NCBI GenBank assembly: GCA_019802505.1
Contig: JAFMOC010000767.1
Coordinates: 1-64,000 of the forward strand
Source of the DNA: Corydoras sp. C115
Lineage: Eukaryota > Chordata > Actinopteri > Siluriformes > Callichthyidae
Direction: 5' to 3'
Length of the DNA: 64,000 nt
Within the stretch, counting starts at the first letter, position 1. Each line of letters opens with the position of its first letter. The notes under the pieces are model-generated. The model saw only the letters and a list, made by a program, of their open reading frames with translations, was not told the DNA's origin and did no database searches. The translations under genes and the position numbers were made by a program. Positions 10,825 to 20,969 of the stretch are shown here, in pieces.

Positions 10825-11341
10825 TGTCACAGGTGCCTGGGGCACCTGTCCCTCATTTGTGTTATTCATGGACTCCGTTGGATGATTGGTTTATTTTGTG
10901 CACTTGACCGGGTGTTTTTCCTTACTTAGTTTCCGCATTCCCTCTCCCCCGTGAAAGTCTTTGGTTGTGGTTAGATCCCAATGTTAGTTTGTTTGTTTTG
11001 TTCCCCCCTTTCCGTTGGTGTTCCTACACCATTTTAATAATAAAACCTGTTTTTGTTTTTATACCCGGTGTGTCACACTCATCTACCTGGGGCTAAGAGC
11101 GGCTGCGCATAGGAAGCGCAGAGCGACAGCGCTCTAACGCGCAGAAGGGAGCCAGGCACGCAGGTAGCAGGAACAGAATTTATTAAGGTGTAGTGACACC
11201 AAATACACCGGTACATAAACGAGTGGACATTAAACTAAAGTCGCGCAACGAGGACGGGAAAACACAGGAAATAAATACACAAACACATCCAACCACGTGC
11301 ACCAAAACAACCAATAACAAGAAAGAGTTAATTAACTAAAC

Positions 11342-11759
11342 TAGGGGTGAGCTGCAATATTCGCTAATTCGACGATTCGATTCGGAGAACCGTAGTCGAC
11401 TATGAACCTCATTTTGACCACATAGTGGGTGCGCATGGCTGCTGCTAAGCATTCGTTTTTACATGAAATGTCTTTGTTTTCGTTATATATATATAGCCTT
11501 TTGTCAAATAAAATCATCCTAATTTTTAGGTTTTTAGGGTTTTTTTAGGTTTTTCCTTTGAAGTGGAAAAAAAAACGGGGATCCCATTTACGGTGCTCTA
11601 GAAAAACAAGTAAAATATAAAAAAAAAATCTTTTTAAAAAACCACGCTTATAGCGCCATCTTGTGGTGAAATTTTAACTGATTCGACTATCAGTCGACTA
11701 TAGGGAAAATCTGACGAATCAGATTCGACTATGAAAATCCTTTGTTGAATACACACCTA
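11342..11759 (+). mobile_element. hAT-type MITE copy 1, inside an LTR
   Basis: 418 bp starting TAGGGGTG and ending CACCTA, flanked by the 8-bp word aactaaac at 11334-11341 and 11760-11767. The uninterrupted LTR copy at 13255-13609 contains that word once, giving the empty site. Subterminal regions repeat gattcgacta / tagtcgac several times. It is homologous in reverse orientation to the copy at 62074-62437. No transposase is encoded. Confidence 0.92.
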
Positions 11760-11846
11760 AACTAAACTAATGATAAATGAACGTTAATTAACTCAAAAGA
11801 ACGAAGGGAAACACAGAACAGGTGACAGGTGCCCTAGGCGGTCGCA

Positions 11847-13049
11847 TTACCCCCGCCCCTGCGGTCGGATAACGGGGGGACGCGACCAAAAAAAAAAAAA
11901 ATAACAGTCGGGGGGGGGGGGTCCTCCGCCCTCCTTGAGCTGGGCTTGGCAGGCGCGGGGGAGGCGTGCCGAATGCCCTCTGGCTGCGAGGTCAGGTGGG
12001 CGCCCACGTCGAGCTAGGAGTTGGCCACGCCCTCTGGTTGCGTGGCGAGGCGGACGCCCCCTGGCTGCGTGGCGTGCGGTCCCTGCTGCTCGGGCTGGGC
12101 GGCGTGCGGTCCCTGGACCTCGGGCTGGGTGGCGTGCGGCCCCTGGACCTTCGGGCTGGGCACCGTGCGGCCCTTGGACTTCGGGCTGGGCGGCGTGCGG
12201 CCCCTGGACTTCGGGCTGGGCGGCGTGCGGCCCCTGGACTTTGGGTTGGGCGGCGTGTGGCCCCTGGACTTCGGGTTGGGCGGCGTGCGGTGCAGGGACC
12301 ACAACAGGTGTGCAGGCTCGCGGGTCCGTGGCAGGGCTGCCCGCTGGCTGGCCCTTGGCGGGAACGCACGCAGGAGGGGCCTCGGCGGATTCATACGCTG
12401 GCTCGACCTCGGCGGGTTCGCACGCTGGCAGGACCTTGGCGGGCACGCATGCTGGCAGGACCTTGGTGGGCACGTATGCTGGCAGGACCTTGGCGGGCAC
12501 GCATGCTGGCAGGACCTTGGCGGGCACACACGCTGGGTGAACCTCCACCTCGGGATCGCCTTCCTGCACACAGTAGAGGTACACCCCTACTGCAATGCCC
12601 AAACACAAAGACACGGACATATCTGACACAGGGAAGACGGACTGGACACACGAGACAGGGGGACACATCACGCTCACGCCGCATGTATCCATATTTACCC
12701 CCCCGAGTGCCGGCTCCGGTACCGCCCCCTCGCACCTCGATCCAGACACGGCGCGGTCCGGCGCGGACGCGTCACGTGACTGCCCCGCAGCGCATGTACC
12801 GCGCTCAGCAGCTGCGCAGCGCACACGCTGCGTCTTGGCACCGCGCCGGTGCGATCTGCGTCTGGATCTTGCCACGGGGGGTTTAACAAGCTGGACCGGA
12901 GCGTTCGTCCAGAACTCCTCAGAGTTCAGGAGGGTTCGTATGGGCAGAATATGCCCATACAGGAACGACTCGCCCGCCTCGTCATCGGAAATCTGAACCA
13001 GATCGAGACCTTCCTCTGCGCAGAGCGCCTCGTACCCATACCTCCACAT
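11847..13049 (-). CDS. Uncharacterised proline/alanine repeat protein of the nested LTR element
   Basis: 400 codons open on the minus strand, filling most of the space between the LTRs. Residues 1-60 are non-repetitive and acidic (ISDDEAGESFLYGHILPIR). Residues 60-120 are basic and serine-rich. A hydrophobic stretch around 148-163 (VSLCLGIAVGVYLYCV) could span a membrane. Residues about 175-245 are 9-residue repeats (ACVPAKVLP), and 265-310 are 10-residue repeats (HAAQPEVQGP). I recognise no domain. It may be a captured or degenerate internal region rather than a real protein; several other frames across it are also open because of the repeats and high GC. Confidence 0.4.
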   Translation of the reverse strand: MWRYGYEALCAEEGLDLVQISDDEAGESFLYGHILPIRTLLNSEEFWTNAPVQLVKPPVARSRRRSHRRGAKTQRVRCAAAERGTCAAGQSRDASAPDRAVSGSRCEGAVPEPALGGVNMDTCGVSVMCPPVSCVQSVFPVSDMSVSLCLGIAVGVYLYCVQEGDPEVEVHPACVPAKVLPACVPAKVLPAYVPTKVLPACVPAKVLPACEPAEVEPAYESAEAPPACVPAKGQPAGSPATDPRACTPVVVPAPHAAQPEVQGPHAAQPKVQGPHAAQPEVQGPHAAQPEVQGPHGAQPEGPGAARHPARGPGTARRPARAAGTARHAARGRPPRHATRGRGQLLARRGRPPDLAARGHSARLPRACQAQLKEGGGPPPPDCYFFFFWSRPPVIRPQGRG

Positions 13050-13254
13050 CCACTCATCATCGGAGTCATAATACTCCGTTAACTCTCTGTTAGAGACGCC
13101 TTACGGCTCCGGGACGGCGGGCTGCGCATAGTGGCGCACTCGCGGACACGGAGGAACGCGCCACGAGTACGAGGTTACACGGCCCCCGCAAAGAAAAATT
13201 TAAAAAACAGCTTACCTGGGCTCTGGACTCCCCAAATTGACTGGTGCGTCTTTA

Positions 13255-13609
13255 TGTCACACTCATCTACCTCGGGATAAACTGGCTGCGCATAGGAAGT
13301 GCAGAGCCGCAGCGCTCTAACGCGCAGAAGGGAGCCAGGCACGCAGGTAGCAGGAACAGGAATTTATTAAGGTGTAGTGACACCAAACACAAAGGTACAT
13401 CAAACGAGTGCAACGTGAAATTAAAGACGCGCAACGAGGGTGGGAAAACACAGGAAATAAATATACAAACACATCCGACCACGTGCACCAAAACAACCAA
13501 TAACAAGAAAGAGTTAATTAACTAAACTAATGATAAATGAACGTTAATTAACTCAAAAGAACGAAGGGAAACACAGAACAGGTGACAGGTGCCCTAGGCA
13601 CCTGTTACA
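13255..13609 (-). repeat. 5' LTR of nested element
   Basis: 355 bp, TGT...ACA in element orientation. It carries ttattaa (a reversed polyadenylation-like signal) near 13365 and terminates with the same hairpin-type word (ggtgccctaggcacc) as the outer element's LTR. A cag/gtaagc splice-donor-like site lies just downstream in element orientation near 13213. Confidence 0.82.
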
Positions 13610-13799
13610 CGGTGTCTCTGGACTCTCCTTCCGCGCTCAACCACGGTACAACGCTGCGCACTATCCCCGCGCAGGTTGTATCCGTGGGAGTGTTTTTTCC
13701 CCGCGTAGAGCCTAGTTTCCCCACTAGGCGCGAGCGGCGTATGCAGTTTCCCCGCGTAGTCGATCTCCTCCGGGGAAGAACGAGCTTGCTAACAATAAT

Positions 13800-14090
13800 G
13801 TATATAGTCTTTTATTTTATGTAATGTATGTATATAGTGTTGTATTTTTTTTACTTATTTCATGCAATATTGCAATACATTTATTTTTTTTACTCTTTTT
13901 ACTACATGTGCATTACTGTCCCTATGGAAATCCATTTCTGCCATTAAGAGGAAAACAAAGGCAAAAGTAGCTTAGAATACTTACTAATACTTATAAAGTC
14001 AGAATTCTGACTTTATATCCTAGAATTCTGACTTTGTTTCACGTCAGACTGCGCATGCGTCCACATGTGCATATACTGTACACATAGGTC
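13800..14090. other. AT-rich interval with a 24-bp palindrome
   Basis: Non-coding sequence. A perfect palindrome occupies 13993-14016 (ataaagtcagaa and its complement), and a half copy follows at about 14022. A related word (ataaagtcagaattt) recurs near 15970. Confidence 0.6.
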
Positions 14091-14103
14091 ACTGTAAATT
14101 TCA

Positions 14104-14452
14104 TTCATTCATTCATTATCTCCCGCTTTATCCTCTATTAGGGTCGCGGTGGGGTTCCCCATGCCCATCCAGGGGAGAACATCTCGGGCGCTGGGCAGAT
14201 AGACCCAGGACAGGGCGCCAATCCATCGCTGAGCACACACTCACTCACACATACACACTCTATATGGGGCAATTTTGGAGAATTCAATTGACTTGATCCA
14301 TGTTTTTGGACTGTGGGAGGAAACCGGAGAACCCGGAGGAAACCCACGCAGACACGGGGAGAACATGGAAACTCCACCCAGATGGGGATTCGAACCGGGA
14401 ATCCCTAGCGCTGAGAGGCGAACGTGCTAACCACTAAGCCACCGTGCCGCCG
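14104..14452 (-). mobile_element. tRNA-derived SINE (family 1), complete
   Basis: 349 bp in reverse. The tRNA-like head lies at the right end: an A-box-like segment (tggcttagtggttagcacg on minus) and a B box (ggttcgaatcc). The body includes the conserved ctccggtttcctcccacagt segment. The 3' tail is made of TGAA repeats (tcatt on plus). The 13-bp duplication actgtaaatttca flanks it at 14091-14103 and 14453-14465. Confidence 0.9.
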
Positions 14453-14834
14453 ACTGTAAATTTCATGCTATATATTTTTCTTAACGTCCTAAATGGTTTA
14501 TAGACCTTATTTGTAATAATAACACATTTATTCACATTTGTAATAATTTATTGTTTAAGATGTTATTTATTGAATTATTAAAACTTTTAAACTGTGCGTC
14601 GTGTTGTCATCAAAGCAAAGCAGTAAAGCTGCGGTTTGGTTGTATGGGGTAGAATAAAAAAATCTGCCATTGTAAAGAAACGGTTGTAAACAATGTTGTG
14701 GTATCTTTGAAAATCTAATTAAACAATCAAATAACCTTGAACCTGCCATTAATTTAATGTTGTTGAGAATGCATTGCTTTACCATACCTGACCAGAACAT
14801 GCTCCAGCAGGGGGGTGAAAACTGCCCAGCACAA
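14453..14834. other. Unassigned AT-rich interval
   Basis: About 380 bp between two SINEs with no recognisable gene or repeat beyond the SINE target duplications. Confidence 0.5.
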
Positions 14835-14846
14835 CACTAGCACTCA

Positions 14847-14979
14847 TTCATTCATTCATTCATTATCTCCCGCTTTATCCTCTAGTATGGTCGCTGTGGG
14901 GTTCCCCATGCCCATCCAGGGGAGAATGTCTCGGGCGCTGGGCAGATAGACCCAGGACAGGGCGCCAATCCATGGCAGG

Positions 14980-15018
<39 letters not shown>

Positions 15019-15183
15019 ATATGGGGCAATTTGGAGAATTCAATTGAGTTGATCCATGTTTTTGGACTGTGGGAGGAAACCGGAGAACCCGGAGGAAACC
15101 CATGCGGACACGAGGAGAACATGGAAACTCCGGGACCGGGAATCCCTAGCGCTGAGAGGCAAACGTGCTAACCACTAAGCCAC
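14847..15183 (-). mobile_element. tRNA-derived SINE (family 1), with CA microsatellite
   Basis: 337 bp in reverse, flanked by cactagcactca at 14835-14846 and 15184-15195. A run of about 15 CA units (14985-15014) lies where other copies have a few cactcacaca units. A short deletion is present near the B box. Confidence 0.9.
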
Positions 15184-15195
15184 CACTAGCACTCA

Positions 15196-15994
15196 GTTAC
15201 CCACAATATAGCGCGAGCGGGTAGGACGAGAAACATTGTCATGGACAGTTCTTATCAAAATCATGGACTTTTCATCTCCTACCATATGCTAAACATTATA
15301 GAGGACTTTGCTCCCAAATCCCACACCAATGCGCTTCTTTCCTGAAGCTGTCACTTTATTAACCTCATCACATTCACTTTAATCACACATTGCGCAGCGT
15401 TCATACTTTATTTGTATTTGTAATTTGTAGCTGTCATAATACATCTGTATATTCACTTTGTACAAACTGTGTATATACATTCAACCATCTATAAAAATAT
15501 ATATGCATATTCTTATGCAATATGTATAGTGTATATAATGTAAATATTTTGTCATATTATTTGGACGATTAAAAAAGTAGATCATTAATGGCAAGCCGGT
15601 TTACTGCCGGGGTTTAACGACAACATGATGCAAAGGGAGTTTCAATATTTCAGTAAATAATGTATTAATCTTAAATGGTGTATAAATGTGGTGTTTTTAC
15701 AAATAATTATTATAATTATTAAAAGTAAACCATTTATAATGTAAGGAAGTATAGCAGGAAGTAACTGTGCTTCCAAGTGGTGTCGGGTTTATGGGAAAGA
15801 TAAGATTCTCATGAGGAAGTACCACATGAGCACCCTGGTGCACGAGTTTCATCTCGAAGAAACCTACCACCTGATTTGCACTTTAAAGAGCCAACATTTA
15901 CGATGATCCATATGTGTATGTGCGCATGCGCTCTGTGACATACTATATAAGTCAGAATTATGGGTTATAAAGTCAGAATTTCATGATTTTATTT
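15196..15994. other. Unassigned interval upstream of rbm39
   Basis: No gene recognised. The sequence at 15760-15910 is less AT-rich and open over a few dozen codons, but resembles nothing I know. Confidence 0.4.
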
Positions 15995-16093
15995 CTTATT
16001 AGTGGCCACATTGGTAACTTAAGTGGACCTGGATTTTGAACAATATTCTGATTGAAAGCCCAACACCCTAACTACTTATCTACCACACCCCTT
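15995..16093 (-). mobile_element. Degenerate tRNA-derived SINE fragment (family 2)
   Basis: Reverse strand reads ggtagataagtagttagggt followed by a decayed B box, parallel to the heads of the SINEs at 31725-31898 and 50457-50652. Only the tRNA-like part remains. Confidence 0.55.
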
Positions 16094-16299
16094 ACTTAAG
16101 AATAAACAGTGCAAACCAGCAATTAATACACACTTAATAATCTTTCATTCTTACACAAGTTTTCACTTTCCTAAATAGGTCACTCCCACAGTGACCTACT
16201 CAAATTAATCGTTTTACTTGAATGATTTTTAAATTTAAGTCACTGTCTATTCGTTTTAGATGAAGGAAGTTGCTGTAGGTAAACGGTGCGCACTCGTGT

Positions 16300-16581
16300 G
16301 CCTCTAGTGGATAGTAGAGGAATTGCGGGTTTAATCAGAGAAGTACGTGCACTGAAAGAGCTTGGCGGCAAAAGCTTCGTAAGCGTGTTACTTTATTTAA
16401 TCGTCTAAACTACGAGAAGCGCAGGAACTCCCGAGAAAATTCCATTCTGCGAGTTTATAGTGGTGTGGAATTCAGGAGATTCGATACTGTAGAAGTGACT
16501 GCAGAAGCGGCAGTGTTGAATGCGAATAGTTCAGGCCGCGGGTACTAAAGCAGAAATAAATCCACTGTAAACAACAACCAG
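16300..16581 (+). other. rbm39: Probable non-coding first exon and promoter region of rbm39
   Basis: A GC-richer, repeat-free block lying between transposons. It ends with aacaaccag, directly followed by a gtaatg donor at 16582. The next exon with a start codon begins at 20955 and carries only 15 nt of 5'UTR, so an upstream non-coding exon is expected, as in other vertebrate RBM39 genes. The 5' limit is arbitrary because no transcription start can be seen. Confidence 0.4.
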
Positions 16582-17108
16582 GTAATGCCATCAAAATAAT
16601 CTATCTGCAAATATCTCTAAAAAATACTTTACGTATCCGTAAACTCTCTATGTCTTTTTTTGGTCGCACATCGGTATGAATTTTTGCCATGCGAGTTGGT
16701 ACGCAGAAATCTGGATTAGGCTTGATTCAGGCCTTGGTTATTAATCCACAGATTCAATTTGTGTATTTACCGATACTGATCGTTAAATACCCTAAAATAT
16801 TGTTAATATTAATATAATTTAACAATGACATACGTTCTATTTAATCGCGGCCTGCTTTGTACATGTTAGCTTTTTGTGTTCGACTGCTTTATTTACCTTG
16901 TAGGTAAGCATACGATGGCGAAAAAATACGCTACCATATTCGACAGCGTAAAAGCATTTTTTTTCTTTTTTCATTTGCAATAAAACATGAACACCAGTAG
17001 AATTGTCACAAAATCGCTTTGTTTGTCAGGAAGCTTGACTGAGGGTCGTAACGTGGCGAGCAATAGCCATTAGCATTTATTAGCCATTTTAGTCAATACA
17101 TTATTACT

Positions 17109-17110
<2 letters not shown>

Positions 17111-17166
<56 letters not shown>
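17111..17166. repeat. (AT)n microsatellite
   Basis: About 28 AT dinucleotides in intron 1 of rbm39. Confidence 0.95.
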
Positions 17167-17169
<3 letters not shown>

Positions 17170-17470
17170 GTATAGTTTGGACTATGCAGTGTGTTAGGTT
17201 GATATATTATAACACAACCAACATATGTGCTTAATAACAATATATTGCTAACGAAAGCTTCCATCCTGGTGTTTCACGGAGCCGCCATCTTGGCTATGTA
17301 CTTTTGCAGGCACTTCTTATAAGCGTTGATTGTAGTTTCCCGTTTGGATGAACAGAAGTATACTTTCAGTAAAAAAAATATATCTGGCTAAAAACCCGTC
17401 TGGATGAACACAATCTTTACATGTTTACTTTATTTTGCGCAGTACCGTCGTTTTTATGCTATTAAACTAT

Positions 17471-17801
17471 CCATACATCTTCCGCTTTATTCTCTACTAG
17501 GGTCACGGGGGATTCCCTATGCCCAGCCAGGTGATAACGTTTCGGGCGCAGGGCAGATACACACAGGACAGGGTGCCAATTTATTGCTGGGCACACACTC
17601 ACTCACACACACTCTATATGGGGCAATTTGTAGAATTTGATCTTGAACCATGTTTTTGGACTGTGGGAGGAAACCGGAGAACCCGGAGGAAACCCACACG
17701 AACACGGGGACAACATGGAAACTCCACCCACATTGGGATTCGCACCGGGAATCCTTTGCGCTGAGACGCGAATGTGCTAACCATTAAGACATCTTGCTGC
17801 A
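17471..17801 (-). mobile_element. tRNA-derived SINE (family 1)
   Basis: 331 bp in reverse, flanked by ctattaaactat at 17459-17470 and 17802-17813. It is somewhat diverged in the tail and the A box. Confidence 0.9.
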
Positions 17802-17819
17802 CTATTAAACTATTTCAGC

Positions 17820-17821
<2 letters not shown>

Positions 17822-17872
<51 letters not shown>
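17822..17872. repeat. (TA)n microsatellite
   Basis: About 25 TA dinucleotides, a few bases past the duplication of the preceding SINE. Confidence 0.95.
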
Positions 17873-17875
<3 letters not shown>

Positions 17876-18548
17876 TAAATAACTATTTCTTTTTTCATAT
17901 ATTAATTCATCCTGTCATGGTTTCTCTACAGTTTGTGTTTATAATTCTGGGTGTTTTTAAATTCATATAGTAAAAAGAAAATAAACTTCTATGGACAAAT
18001 TTTACCTCAATATTAAATTGCATTTACTTGTCACATTTTTGTGCTGTATAGCACAGCAGAACTCCAATTTGCCTTTAAATTCAGATTGTACGATGTGCTG
18101 TGACATTTGTTGAAGTGTTATGAGTAGAGTGACCTAGGGTTTGAGACGCACCGTAATTGAAGCAGTCTGTGTAAATAGATCTGCGACACAGTCTGTGCAG
18201 AACTCTGTATGCCAGGATTGTCATTTCTATGTAAAAGTGTTCCAATTATGTTTGGGATTCCTCACGCAAATGATTGATTTATCTAGCTTTTATTTCAATT
18301 CATTAGCCTATTTTAGTAAATAAAGACATTGGATCACTATCCTTTTAGTTTTTTTTACTTAAAGTTACTAACTCGTTTTGCAAAAACTGTTGTTGCATCA
18401 CATTCATGTAAGATTTTATTCACAGAGCAATATTTTTTGTGCTGGCACATCGGTTTTGTTTTTATTTTCTGTATTTATTAATGTTATCTTTTGATTCCTA
18501 AAATGTGTCTGTTCCAAGTAATGATTTTCTTCAATGAGCATGATGCCA

Positions 18549-18770
18549 GTCATTGGTTAGCACCAATAAAAAAATGGCAGCTGCAGCGGACCCAAAGACG
18601 AGTAATAAAAACCGTCAATTTATTTTTTCGAAACCTGAAAGCATCCAAATTATGGAGTTACTTTAAATTGGCTATAGACAAAAATGTGATTTGTACACTT
18701 TGCAGATCTCTAATGGCATATACCAGTGCAATGCATGAGCACCTTAAACAGAGGCACAAAGGCAAAGCCA
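18549..18770 (+). pseudogene. BED-type zinc finger fragment, hAT transposase-like
   Basis: One frame encodes WSYFKLAIDKNVICTLC followed by MHEHLKQRHKG. The spacing of Cys-x2-Cys and His-x4-His pairs and the surrounding residues fit a BED finger as found at the N-terminus of hAT transposases and ZBED genes. The upstream part (DPKTSNKNRQFIFSKPES) is in another frame, so it is broken. It ends next to the hAT-like repeat at 18809. Confidence 0.6.
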
Positions 18771-18808
18771 CCTATTTCTTTTGCGTTTTTCTGATAGAAG
18801 ATACATAG

Positions 18809-19365
18809 TAGGTGTGCGAATCTTTGTGTCTTTCGATTTGATTCCGATTTTTGAGGTCACGATTTGATTTGTTTCAAACAATACTTTCAGGTTCCTTCCT
18901 GTCAAATATTTGCATTATTTTATATTTATGCCAAAAAATAGGATTGTGCTAAATTAAAATGAGTAGTATTAGGTTGGCTTAATTGCCTGGCTTTTTCTTA
19001 AACAAAATATATTAATACCAAAGTTTACCATAGTGCATTAGCCTTTAACTGAAACTAAAATGCAGACTTTACAGTCATAGTGCATTGATATTTTGCAAAT
19101 CTTTAAAACTTAACATAAAAAATTAAATACATATTTCAGTCTTTTTAACTATATTGCAATAACATTTGCTACATTTTCAAACTTAACTTTAAATATTAAA
19201 TATATTTTTCAACTTTTCAACTTCTTTTAGCTCAGGCTGATGTGGCGGCAAATGGGCTCACACATTTGTCGTATTTCCAAAGTACCTCAATTTCATTTTA
19301 TACTCATTGTAAACAGACTACGAATCGCAATTCATTGAAGAATCGATTTTTTTTCAGCACCCCTA
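18809..19365 (+). mobile_element. hAT-like non-autonomous element
   Basis: Starts TAGGTGTG and ends CACCCCTA. Subterminal stretches on both sides contain inverted copies of words such as cgatttgatt / aatcgattc. The termini resemble hAT ends, but I could not find a clear 8-bp target duplication, so the exact limits are uncertain. Confidence 0.55.
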
Positions 19366-19499
19366 ACTTGAGTGAATGTTTCAATTAGATTGCAGACTTA
19401 TTCTGTGTACTTGGTGCATGCTGGACATGATGAGACATGTCCCTTATCTCTTTTATTTTTTCTATAATTTTGAGCATAATTCATTGTGTATGCAATAAG

Positions 19500-19840
19500 T
19501 TCAAGTAATTTATTTATATAGCACGTTTTACAATAGTACATTGTCACAAAGCGCCTTTAAAACCCTAAAGAGCAAGCCGAAGCAACAGTGGCAAGAAAAA
19601 AAAACTCCCTTTTGTGTTATTTTAAGGAAGAAACCTTGGAGAGGACAAAGGCTCAGTGACTCATCCTCCTTGAGCAGCCAGGCAGCATCAACAGTGTAGA
19701 ACAGCCATGTACAGATTGTGTAGGCATCAGGTGTCCAGATTTATCAATTGGAAAAACTCACTAACAGTAGACAGTAGGAAGACTATATAAGTCCAGAGAA
19801 GACACCCTGCAGGACTGCAAGTTTCCGTGGCCTACCACTT
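19500..19840 (-). mobile_element. L2-clade LINE (family A) 3'UTR fragment
   Basis: Reverse-strand match to the 3'UTR of the copies at 264-960 and 51060-51757, including the terminal part reading gcgctatataaata-like on minus and the block around agagcaagccgaagc. No coding part remains. Confidence 0.85.
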
Positions 19841-20237
19841 GGTGGCTGCGTTGCTGCTGTTCCCAAACAGCTGACAGCTGACTGGGGAATATTTAGGAGC
19901 GAAAAAATTTCCCGACTGGATTTGGTGTACATGTGGCATTCTATTGCATGGATATATATATACTGGAATTCACTCAGCTTCTTAGAGTGATTTATATATA
20001 TTTCCTACATTAAAATGTTGACTGTAGAGGTCAGTTTTTGTTTTGCTGTCTTTATTGAAAAGTATATTTATTATGTTCTTATTACAGTTTATCTTGGTTT
20101 ACTAATTTTTTTATTGAGTAACTGTTACAGTACATTGATCACAACTGCTAGTTGTGTGATAAACATTGTGTGATAATACAGTTTCCGTATTCTAAATAAA
20201 AGGCTAATTATTTACTTGTTTTATTTTAAACTGTATT

Positions 20238-20579
20238 CCATCCATCCGTTCATTATCTTCTGCTTTATCCTCTACTAGGGTCGCGCTGGGGTTCCCCATG
20301 CCCATCCAGGGGAGAACATTTTGGGCGCTGGGCAGATACACCTAGGACAGGGCGCCAATCTATTGCTGGGCACACTCAGTCGCTCACACAAACACACTCT
20401 GTATGGGGCAATTTGGAGAATTCAGCTGACCTTTTGGACTGTGGACAGAAACTGGAGAACCCAGACCAAACCCACGCGGACACAGGGAAAACATGGAAAG
20501 TCCACCCAGATTGGGATTCGAACAGAGAATCCCTAGAGCTAACAGGAGAATGTGCAAACCACTAAGTCACCATGACACC
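20238..20579 (-). mobile_element. tRNA-derived SINE (family 1)
   Basis: 342 bp in reverse, flanked by tttaaactgtatt at 20225-20237 and 20580-20592. Many substitutions point to an older copy. Confidence 0.88.
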
Positions 20580-20969
20580 TTTAAACTGTATTGTAATACA
20601 TATTGAATTGAATATTGAATCAATATTGAATAGTCGTCAGGGCTCTTATTTATTATATACTCTTATTGTACTAACAGTCAGCTTAAATACTTTTAATGGA
20701 ATAAAAGCTTTTAAACTTCTAAAGTTCCCTGAAAATTCACTGTAGAAAAATGCCTTAAAATAGATATAGTTAACAGCTTCTTGAAATGTGTTATTTGGCA
20801 GAACAAGATAAGTGATCTTTTTTTTTGCCAAATTTAATTTCAGCCAAATTTCAATTGCTGAGTATTTGGTGCATCCCTAATTATTTCTTTAATTGTCATA
20901 GTTTTAACTTATAAATGACTTTTTTCTTTTTTTTTCTTTTTCTTCTTCTTCTAGATCATCACTTTCATC

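Larger units (their letters stand above)
11071..13609 (-). mobile_element. Non-autonomous LTR element (nested, minus strand) with a 400-codon repeat-protein ORF
   Basis: 5' LTR at 13255-13609 and 3' LTR at 11071 to about 11846; the latter is lengthened by a hAT MITE at 11342-11759. Both LTRs share the block tgtcacactcatctacct at their plus-strand left ends. The 5-bp duplication cggtg flanks the element. A purine tract reading ggggcgggggta on the minus strand lies next to the 3' LTR (about 11847-11862) and is the same as in the outer element. No gag, protease, RT or integrase is present between the LTRs. Confidence 0.88.
9834..13794 (+). mobile_element. Non-autonomous LTR element (outer), 3' LTR split by a nested element
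   Basis: 5' LTR 9834-10289 (TGTCAC...CTAACA), internal region 10290-10824, 3' LTR from 10825, interrupted at 11070 and resuming at 13615-13794. The 5-bp word ataat flanks the whole unit (9829-9833 and 13795-13799). A purine-rich tract ending ggggcgggggta (10813-10824) sits directly before the 3' LTR, as a polypurine tract should. The internal region is only 535 bp and has no gag or pol domains, so it must have been moved in trans. Without the nested insert the element is about 1.4 kb. Confidence 0.88.
10825..13794 (+). repeat. 3' LTR of outer element, interrupted
   Basis: The first part, 10825-11070, matches the first 245 bp of the 5' LTR; the second part, 13615-13794, matches its remainder. 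The break carries the 5-bp word cggtg on both sides of the nested element (11066-11070 and 13610-13614), proving the order of insertion. Confidence 0.88.

Noticed and set aside
12560..12620. CRISPR-like array from regular 27-30 bp repeats at 12370-12540
   Set aside because: Contiguous coding-type tandem repeats with no unique spacers, in a vertebrate LTR element.
11935..12996. Plus-strand open frames of 133-306 codons opposite the nested element's ORF
   Set aside because: Low stop density follows from high GC and tandem repeats; the element's orientation (LTR ends, polypurine tract) is minus.
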